A stretch of 64,000 nucleotides of DNA from Macrostomum hystrix (Eukaryota > Platyhelminthes > Macrostomidae). The notes under the pieces are model-generated. The model was not told where the DNA came from, made no database searches, and was given only the letters and a program-made list of their open reading frames with translations. This document shows positions 57,246-64,000 of the stretch, in pieces; the first letter of the stretch is position 1; each line of letters opens with the position of its first letter. The stretch spans positions 24,246,501 to 24,310,500 of the forward strand of contig CATNEN010000001.1 in assembly GCA_950097015.1 (NCBI GenBank), in the 5' to 3' direction. The translations under genes were made by a program, and so were the position numbers.

Positions 57246-58493
57246 GCGTATTAGACCGCAGCGGTTAAGGAGAAGGATGGATGCATGATATAATTTTGTT
57301 TCGAGCTGAATAAGGTTGGATGCCAACGTTAGGAGAGACTAAATATTTTTGTGCAATCAATTTATATCATCCACTATGTACTCGTACCTCATTTTATTCC
57401 TCCTTGTTAATAATTTCTCTAAACATAAAACTGACGCGTATTCTAACTGTAAGATATTTAAGGCATTCTCATAAAAATGCATCTTTCTAGAGTAGTCCCC
57501 ATGCATCCATGCAATGTCCTGCGGCAGTTAAATGAACAGCGCAAATCCTGGAATGCAGCTGCCTCAAACAATGGTCTCACTCAACTATCCAAGGATAGCT
57601 GCTGGCTTAGCAGGCAAATATTTCTAAATTTGGCTTTCTTTAGGCAAACGGTTCTAGTCATGCCTCAACTATCTACTTCAGATATAGTTTGATTCATTAT
57701 TAGCATTCGTGTCCAGCTGTCATATCTCTACTATATTTGCATTTCGATGTTCGATCTGCGCAGTGGAGCAAGCTAGGTCAATATGAGCACAGCAAAATAA
57801 CTCAGAATTAGTATCTATAATATATTTGGGTGAATATTTTGTTGTTTTTTCGTTGCAAAAAGTCAACTAACGAAGAAGTTATAATAAATTTTCATGGCCA
57901 AAAACCGGCCGTGAAAATGTGACTCGGAAACCTCGTTTTCAGTCTCGCTTCAACTGCTCATTGTGCCATCTTTCATTTTCTGTCTCTCTCTATTGCTAAG
58001 TGTCTATGCTTCGGAGTGAACTTGACATTCCTATATGGGTGTTGGTACTGCAGCCCTATCAGTCTCCATACCTGTCTCTCTGCTTGGTTTACCCAGGGCC
58101 ATTGTCAGGAAAACGCAGTTGTAAAAAAACTCGACAGAGGGAGAGAGAGCTCGGCCGAGAGGCCGCCTGAATTCATTTTGTCAGACAGCGAGAAAACTGA
58201 GCTGGTATTGACCCCTACTCATCTCAGTCCTTTCTTTGCCAAAGCCACGCTTAAACCAAGCACACAGCCAGCGGGAGTCTCTCACCAAGCAGAAAGAGAT
58301 GGAACTGACACAGTAGTCTCACATTGTACTCGTATATTTACAATCAGCGGAGTGTGTGGCATTTCCGCAGTAGGTAGCTAGTATCTAACTAGTCTGGCAA
58401 AAGCTAACAAACAAAATTCTGCTCAACAAAAACATCGCGCAAATTAAAAGTGATTGCGGTGCAGCTCAGCTGTGCCACAAATCGGCGGGAACG
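57246..58493. other. Intergenic DNA and 5' region of the C2-domain gene
   Basis: No exon recognised. The frame 58016-58381 lacks an ATG and family features. The last 100 bp are the likely 5' UTR. Confidence 0.4.
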
Positions 58494-60158
58494 ATGTCGA
58501 GATCATCGTTTCGTCTGACTGTGGCCCAGTCTCTGCTGCTCCTGATCCTGCTGCTGATGTCAACCTTGCCGACTCCGTCCGCTGCCACGTCGCCGGACAA
58601 GCTGGAGGCTTTGCGTCAACTGCGCGAGTTGATCGAATCCGAGTTGGAGCGACGCGATATGAGGCGCAGCGGAGCACCGACAGGAGGCGATGGCAGCGCT
58701 GAGGCACCAGCCAAGCGAGCCGGCGGTGAGGCAGCCACTCTTGACGATGTGTTGGCTGGTGCGAAAGCGTTCGGCTCCAGCGTGGCCGTCGGCGCGCCAC
58801 TGCCACCGCCACCATCGCCACATCTGAAGGAAACGACAACGGCGATACCCGAAGAAGCCGTGACAACGTCTTGGACCAATGGGACGCTCCCTTATGCCTT
58901 GTTCAGTCCGCTGTGGTTTTCGCACCTTCTGGCCAGCATGCTGACGATCATGCCTCTGGCGGCCTGGATCGCGGTGCTCTGCGCAGTTGTGGTGCTTCTG
59001 TGCCTGCTACTGCTGCTGCTGATTTACTGCTGCTGCTGCCGCAGAGGCTTCAGGGAGCGTCAGGGCCGAAAAAGAGGAGGTGAATTTGGCAAGGAAATGC
59101 TGTTTAGTGACATAGACATTGTGGGCAAGAAGGCCCCACCGTACGGTGAGATCAACTTTTCTCTAGAGTATGACGTGTCCACAAGCCAGATCATCATCAC
59201 TGCATCGAGTTGCATCGGCCTTCCAAAGGACCCTCTAAAAGAGCTCGATCCGTACGTGGTGGTACACGTCGGAACGGCGCAGCAGAAGTTGCACACCGAT
59301 GGTCGCTCACAACAGAACGCAGGCAATGGCGAACGCTCAAAAGTGGTGAAAAACAATGTGAACCCGGCGTTCAACTTCACTCGGGTGGAGAAGATCAAGA
59401 ATAAGCGCGACCTCAAGCGCATGGTGATCACATTCGAGGTTTACGACTGGGACATTGGCACTCGGCACCGGATGATCGCGCGCCGGGTTCTGAAGCTGGC
59501 CAAGCTTGGAGAGAAGCTGGACAAAATTCTTGGCAGGAAGAGGGAGTACACGAGAGAACTGTACGCAGGTGTGAATCAAGAAGCCACTGGGCCTGGCGAC
59601 ATCTGCGTCGCTCTGTGCTACAGCACGCAAGAAAAGCACCTGTGGGTGCACGTCATCGAGTGCAAAGGCGTCTTCCTTCAGCAAAGCGGCGAGCCGGATG
59701 AAGAGACACTGCCCAATACCTACGTGAAGCTGGCATTATCCATGGCCGGTAGCAGCAAGAAAACGACTCGCTCGACCAAGCTCATAAAGTCGTCGCGAAA
59801 TCCCTACTTCAACGAGCAGTTCGTGTTTAAGATGGAGTCGATGCAGATGATGCGGTTCGCCAGTCTCCGACTGTCGCTGCTGCATCGCACTGAGACGCTG
59901 CGCATCAAGCGGGTCATCGGATCGCAGACTCTGTCCATCAGTGCCGACAAGGGCAGCCTGGAGTTTCTGCACTGGGACGAAGCCATGTCGGAAGCCAATC
60001 AGGGCCGGCCCTTAGCCCGCTGGCACAGCCTTATATCGCCGGAGCAGGAACGACTCAACGCAGAACGGAAGGCGGCGGCCGAAAGGAAGAAGGAGCTGGA
60101 GCGGGCGGAGGAGGAGAGCGCGGCTGCTCAGCTGGCCGCAGCTTTAGTTGAGCAGTGA
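58494..60158 (+). CDS. Synaptotagmin-like membrane protein with two C2 domains, intronless
   Basis: 554 aa in one exon. N-terminal hydrophobic segment (LTVAQSLLLLILLLMSTLPT), a low-complexity Pro/Thr-rich luminal part with an NGT glycosylation site, and a transmembrane helix at about 149-181 ending in a CCCC cluster (likely palmitoylated) and basic stop-transfer residues. C2A starts near residue 217 (GEINFSLEYDVSTSQIIITA) and keeps acidic loop residues (ELDPYVVV; VYDWDIG). C2B starts near 368 (GDICVALCYSTQEKHLWVHV), but its loops read TLPNTYVKL and SLLHRTETLR, lacking the usual Asp ligands, so it probably does not bind calcium. A charged, Ala/Glu-rich tail (515-552) may form a helix. Absence of introns, unusual for synaptotagmins, suggests retroposition or intron loss. 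Poly(A) signal 60427-60432. Confidence 0.85.
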   Translation: MSRSSFRLTVAQSLLLLILLLMSTLPTPSAATSPDKLEALRQLRELIESELERRDMRRSGAPTGGDGSAEAPAKRAGGEAATLDDVLAGAKAFGSSVAVGAPLPPPPSPHLKETTTAIPEEAVTTSWTNGTLPYALFSPLWFSHLLASMLTIMPLAAWIAVLCAVVVLLCLLLLLLIYCCCCRRGFRERQGRKRGGEFGKEMLFSDIDIVGKKAPPYGEINFSLEYDVSTSQIIITASSCIGLPKDPLKELDPYVVVHVGTAQQKLHTDGRSQQNAGNGERSKVVKNNVNPAFNFTRVEKIKNKRDLKRMVITFEVYDWDIGTRHRMIARRVLKLAKLGEKLDKILGRKREYTRELYAGVNQEATGPGDICVALCYSTQEKHLWVHVIECKGVFLQQSGEPDEETLPNTYVKLALSMAGSSKKTTRSTKLIKSSRNPYFNEQFVFKMESMQMMRFASLRLSLLHRTETLRIKRVIGSQTLSISADKGSLEFLHWDEAMSEANQGRPLARWHSLISPEQERLNAERKAAAERKKELERAEEESAAAQLAAALVEQ

Positions 60159-60805
60159 GCTGGTCTCAGCACGTACTCAGCAGCAAACTTATAACCTACT
60201 TTTGACTGATTATTGTTAAATTTTGTTGAAGTTTCGCCTGGATTACTAACTCACTAACTAAATAATGATATATTTTGGGAAGTCGGTTTATTTATTTTTG
60301 CTAAGCGCACCCCATGCTCTTTTCCCATAACCCGTCAGTTCACAATCTGACGAAGTTCCAATCTGAGAAAACTGACTGAGCACTCTCAAAACAGGTACGG
60401 ATCGTTTTGAAGAATTTGTTAGAACGAATAAATATCTTCAAAATATTCGAAATCTCGAAAGGTTTTAAATTATTGTGCACTTTAAACATATATATTCCAT
60501 TGTATTAAAAGACAATGCCTCTCATTGTAAACAAGGCCGTCAGTTATACTCGTAACATGTGTGAAATGATACTTTAAGTTAATCTTTAAATAACGACACT
60601 AATATAATCACTGTCACGGCTTTCCAGCAAATACAATTGTATTTTGAGTATTTTTGTTACTTACACGACGTAGACTATTCAGATGATCTCTAACCGATTC
60701 TTACTTTTCTAGTAGCATGTACGTACTCGACCTTTTGAGTAGCTTCTGCTGCTGATTGAGGAGCACCCTAATTATACTCCGTACGACCGTACCCCAATTG
60801 TACGG
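60159..60805. other. 3' flank of the C2-domain gene
   Basis: AT-rich 3' UTR and spacer; AATAAA at 60427-60432. Nothing else recognised. Confidence 0.5.
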
Positions 60806-61112
60806 AGTGACTGAATCAGGACTGAGGGAGTGACTGAATCAGGACTGAGGGAGTGACTGAATCAGGACTGAGGGAGTGACTGAATCAGGACTGAGGGAGT
60901 GACTGAATCAGGAATGAGGGAGTGACTGAATCAGGACTGAGGGAGTGACTGAATCAGGACTGAGGGAGTGACTGAATCAGGACTGAGGGAGTGACTGAAT
61001 CAGGAATGAGGGAGTGACTGAATCGGGACTGAGGGAGTGACTGAATCGGGACTGAGGGAGTGACTGAATCGGGACTGAGGGAGTGACTGAATCAGGAATG
61101 AGGGAGTGACCG
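60806..61112. repeat. 23-bp minisatellite, left block
   Basis: About 13 units of gagggagtgactgaatcagg plus act (or aat). The same repeat resumes at 62533 on the far side of the lectin gene. Confidence 0.97.
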
Positions 61113-61684
61113 CTTTTCACTAATAGAGGGTCAGCAATGTCAGTAGTGTGACAAATGACATCCACAAGCAAAATCTTTACAAAAATGTTGAGAACTTCTC
61201 TCTCTAGTGGCAGAAGATGCTGCAATTGTACATCCTAAGGTACTCTTTAGCCTCCATTGTCCCGTAGAAGCTGATAATCAGGTATTTCTTCTTACCAATG
61301 GGAATCTTTGCAATAATTTGGGGACCATGTCAAGTCAGTGAAAACAGGCAAGTGGTTTAGAATCGCCCCATTTTGACTGCTGCTGGCATTCAACTGTCAA
61401 GAAACGCTATCACACTGCCACTTAATGATATCAAGATACTACTGAAGCACGCGTTTCAACTGAAGTGGATTTTTGCCATTATTAGAAGTACAATAAAACA
61501 AAGAAGTGGACACTTTAGCCTAGTCAAACAACTCTGCTGAATGCGCGAGTATTGTGAGCAGGCTGCTCAGTATCCCCGCGCATTATAAATTTTAATTCCA
61601 TCTCCCATAGAAAAGGGGATGTGAAGCTGCGCCACATGTACACGTCACAGTTTTTCAACCAGTCAAGCAAGCAAGGGCTGGAGG

Positions 61685-61690
61685 TATAAA
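61685..61690 (+). promoter_or_regulatory. TATA box of the C-type lectin gene
   Basis: TATAAA 78 bp before the ATG, in the context ggaggtataaaactgcc; this would place the transcription start near 61715 with a leader of about 50 nt. Confidence 0.6.
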
Positions 61691-61767
61691 ACTGCCTTTT
61701 GCAGCAGTGGCATCTACATCTCTCCTGAGCAGTTTAAACTTGTTTTAATTTCTCCAAAGCTACTCAC

Positions 61768-62532
61768 ATGGCGGCTACATTGTGGCTAGGTCATCTTTTG
61801 CTGCTGTCAATGCTTTGGAATTCAGATCGAGTGGACGCAGCTGAATGTCTTAACAGGTTCAGCTATTCCGCAGTCCATGGTTCGCTGTGCATTCGAGACA
61901 GTTTTCGACGTGACTTCGTCAACATTTCAACGGCTGAGGCCTGCGCGCTGATGTGCAGCCAGGCGCTCCGCTGTGCGGCATTCACCACTGTGGACGGCTT
62001 CTGCCAGCTGTTCATATTCGACCGGTGCAGCAAGGCCGTTAGGGACTGCGGGTGCAACAGGCGAGGTCGCGTGTTCGTGAGACAGCAGGCCGGTCTGGCG
62101 CCAGGCGCTCTCTGTCCCGGAGATTACGGTGACGATCACTGCGGAGTGAAGTACCGAGTCATCACTGAGGATGGATTCTGGAGTGTGCAGAAGCAACGTT
62201 GTGAGTCCGGCGGCGGACTAGCAATGTTTGCGGACGTCATCGACCTTGCCGAGATGCAGCAAGTGAATTCTCTCTACGCAAAGTACAACCTCACGCTCGG
62301 ACTCTTTCTCGACGGCCTTCAGACGCCCGGCAGCCCGGAGCCCCGTGGCGGCTGGATGTGGAGGACCTGCGGCATCCCCGTGAATGACAGCCTTTGGGAC
62401 AGCACCGAGCCTAACAATAACAATGGAAACGGGGAGGATGCAATCATGAAAGGAAAAAACAAGGACTTGTGTGACGTGATTCAGAATTCGATTAGGGTCG
62501 CTCTGTGCGAGTGCCTGTCGCCATTTGACTAG
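61768..62532 (+). CDS. Secreted C-type lectin with PAN/apple-like N-terminal domain, intronless
   Basis: 254 aa. Signal peptide MAATLWLGHLLLLSMLWNSD; then a Cys-rich module (about 28-110; CLNRF, STAEACALMCSQALRCAAFT, DRCSKAVRDCGC) resembling a PAN/apple domain; then a C-type lectin-like domain (about 115-254) beginning CPGDYGDDHCGVKY, with NLTLGLFLDGLQ, EPNNNN (mannose-type EPN calcium motif) and the closing LCDV...ALCECL. The canonical WND is replaced (DLCDV), so calcium-dependent sugar binding is uncertain. No intron; a TATA box lies 78 bp upstream. The last Asp codon and the TAG stop coincide with the first bases of the 23-bp minisatellite (gact-ag-agggagtgac), so the C-terminus appears to be set by the repeat. 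Confidence 0.85.
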   Translation: MAATLWLGHLLLLSMLWNSDRVDAAECLNRFSYSAVHGSLCIRDSFRRDFVNISTAEACALMCSQALRCAAFTTVDGFCQLFIFDRCSKAVRDCGCNRRGRVFVRQQAGLAPGALCPGDYGDDHCGVKYRVITEDGFWSVQKQRCESGGGLAMFADVIDLAEMQQVNSLYAKYNLTLGLFLDGLQTPGSPEPRGGWMWRTCGIPVNDSLWDSTEPNNNNGNGEDAIMKGKNKDLCDVIQNSIRVALCECLSPFD

Positions 62533-63475
62533 AGGGAGTGACTAAATCAGGACTTAGGGAGTGACTGAATCAGGACTGAGGAAGTGACTAAATCAGGACT
62601 GAGGGAGTGACTGAATCAGGACTGAGGAAGTGACTAACTCAGGACTGAGGGAGTGACTGAATCAGGAATGAGGGAGTGACTAAATCAGGACTGAGGGAGT
62701 GACTGAATCAGGACTGAGGAAGTGACTAAATCAGGAATGAGGGAGTGACTAAATCAGGACTGAGGGAGTGACTAATCAGGACTGAGGGAGTGATTAAATC
62801 AGGACTGAGGGAGTGATTAAATCAGGAATGAGGGAGTGACTAAATTAGGACTGAGGGAGTGACTAAATCAGGAATGAGGGAGTGACTAAATCAGGAATGG
62901 GGGAGTGACTGAATCAGGACTGAGGAAGTGACTAAATCAGGAATGAGGGAGTGACTAAATCAGGACTGAGGGAGTGACTAATCAGGACTGAGGGAGTGAC
63001 TGAATCAGGCTAAGGGATTGACTGAATCAGGACTGAGGGAGTGACTGAATCAGGACTGAGGGAGTGACTGAATCAGGACTGAGGGAGTGACTGAATCAGG
63101 ACTGAGGGAGTGACTGAATCAGGACTGAGGGAGTGACTGAATCAGGACTGAGGGAGTGACTGAATCAGGACTGAGGGAGTGACTGAATCAGGACTGAGGG
63201 AGTGACTGAATCAGGACTGAGGGAGTGACTGAATCAGGACTGAGGAAGTGACTGAATCAGGACTGAGGGAGTGACTGAATCAGGACTGAGGGAGTGACTG
63301 AATCAGGACTGAGGGAGTGACTGAATCAGGACTGAGGGAGTGACTGAATCAGGACTGAGGGAGCGACTGAATCAGGACTGAGGGAGTGACTGAATCAGGA
63401 CTGATGGAGTGACTAAATCAGGACTGAGGGATTGACTGAATCAGGACTGAGGGAGTGACTGAATCAGGGCTACTG
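62533..63475. repeat. 23-bp minisatellite, right block
   Basis: About 40 units of the same 23-bp repeat as 60806-61112, starting at the lectin stop codon. The left part is a mixture of actaaatc and actgaatc subtypes, while 63030-63400 is almost homogeneous actgaatc. It ends in diverged gggctactggggtgactgg. Confidence 0.97.
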
Positions 63476-64000
63476 GGGTGACTGGTAGAAGAAGGAAGTG
63501 AAGAGAAGAATCTATCTTTTTATTGTCATTTTGCTAAGTGATACATTCAAATGTTATTATTAATACTGCTTTCTTATAATCCAGTTTCCTAAATAAAGAT
63601 AACAACATTTTTTTCCCAAAAAGTAAGGTTTATAGGCCATGTCTGATCGATAAATAATTTCGAGCGTAGCGAAGCGGAGCGAGTTTTTAGGTTTATGATG
63701 GCCCCGGTAGGTCTGATGTGCCAAACCCTCCCCCTTTTTCTCAGCTCGTACCCTACTGATTTTCTTGGGACTTGCGCCATTCGATTCGTCGTCGAAAATT
63801 AGTTTGGGATCACCAAAACGGACTTGCAACATATCCATTGCTTCCTGCTGAAAATTGAGTATTTCCCTTTCTGAGCTATTTTTAGCATCAAGGTCAGAAG
63901 TCAGCCCTTTTTAACTTTCCTTTCCTTTCCTTCCTTCCTTAAGGAAGGCAGGCTCCACGCAGCAGGGGGGCAGTTAATGTACATTGAATTTACTAGCACA
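63476..64000. other. Right-end intergenic DNA
   Basis: No gene recognised. There is a cgtagcgaagcggagcgag motif at 63664-63682 and a (ttcc)n run at 63915-63940. Short minus-strand frames at 63560-63838 have no family features. Confidence 0.4.

Noticed and set aside
56646-57326. 226-codon minus-strand Thr/Pro/His repeat protein
   Set aside because: 17-bp minisatellite; flanks lack start context or splice support.
57477-58381. Short frames 57477-57692 and 58016-58381 as genes
   Set aside because: No family motifs, no convincing splice partners; probably intergenic or 5' UTR.

Overview
This is eukaryotic, almost certainly invertebrate metazoan, nuclear DNA. Coding sequence is GC-rich at third positions, genes are split by GT-AG introns, intergenic DNA is AT-rich, and there are no operons, ribosome binding sites or organelle features. 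Recognisable genes are PACRG, a tetraspanin, phosphoglycolate phosphatase (two copies), PLA2G15-type lysosomal phospholipase (two copies), cytosolic sulfotransferase (one intact, one broken), an ankyrin/SOCS-box-like protein, mitofusin, coactosin, a synaptotagmin-like C2 protein and a C-type lectin. The heavy load of locus-private minisatellites, tRNA-headed SINEs, and a first coding exon that seems to take its AUG from a spliced leader would fit a free-living flatworm (Macrostomum-like). That assignment is inference, not proof.

Layout. 1-11 kb: PACRG (+), two large minisatellites, then a five-exon tetraspanin (+) whose introns carry a SINE and two minisatellites. 11-40 kb: a rearranged duplication block. 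A PGP segment occurs twice in direct orientation (11669-15580 and 25124-28359), and a PLA2G15 segment occurs twice in inverted orientation (16325-20099 minus, 36440-39553 plus). Both PGP copies look intact; the minus-strand PLA2G15 copy has lost exon 2. Between the copies lie an inverted minisatellite field, a decayed virus-like (Polinton/adintovirus-type) element at about 22995-25151, two sulfotransferase copies, an ankyrin/SOCS-like gene and a truncated RTE-like LINE with a perfect 11-bp target duplication. 40-45 kb: a glycine-rich domain fragment, an inactivated Tc1/mariner-type transposon with about 280-bp terminal inverted repeats, and another scrap of the virus-like element. 45-64 kb: mitofusin (+, six exons), a 40-bp satellite, coactosin-like (-, four exons), two more minisatellites, an intronless two-C2-domain membrane protein (+), and an intronless C-type lectin (+) embedded in one 23-bp minisatellite.

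The genes do not form one pathway. What unites the window is its mode of evolution. Nearly every long intron holds its own tandem repeat, and duplicated segments act as internal controls. Comparing paralogues exposes SINE insertions with empty sites, birth of a minisatellite, a probable gene-conversion tract over PGP, and loss-of-function deletions. Exon boundaries below were read by eye from splice motifs, reading-frame continuity and family resemblance; no search was run.
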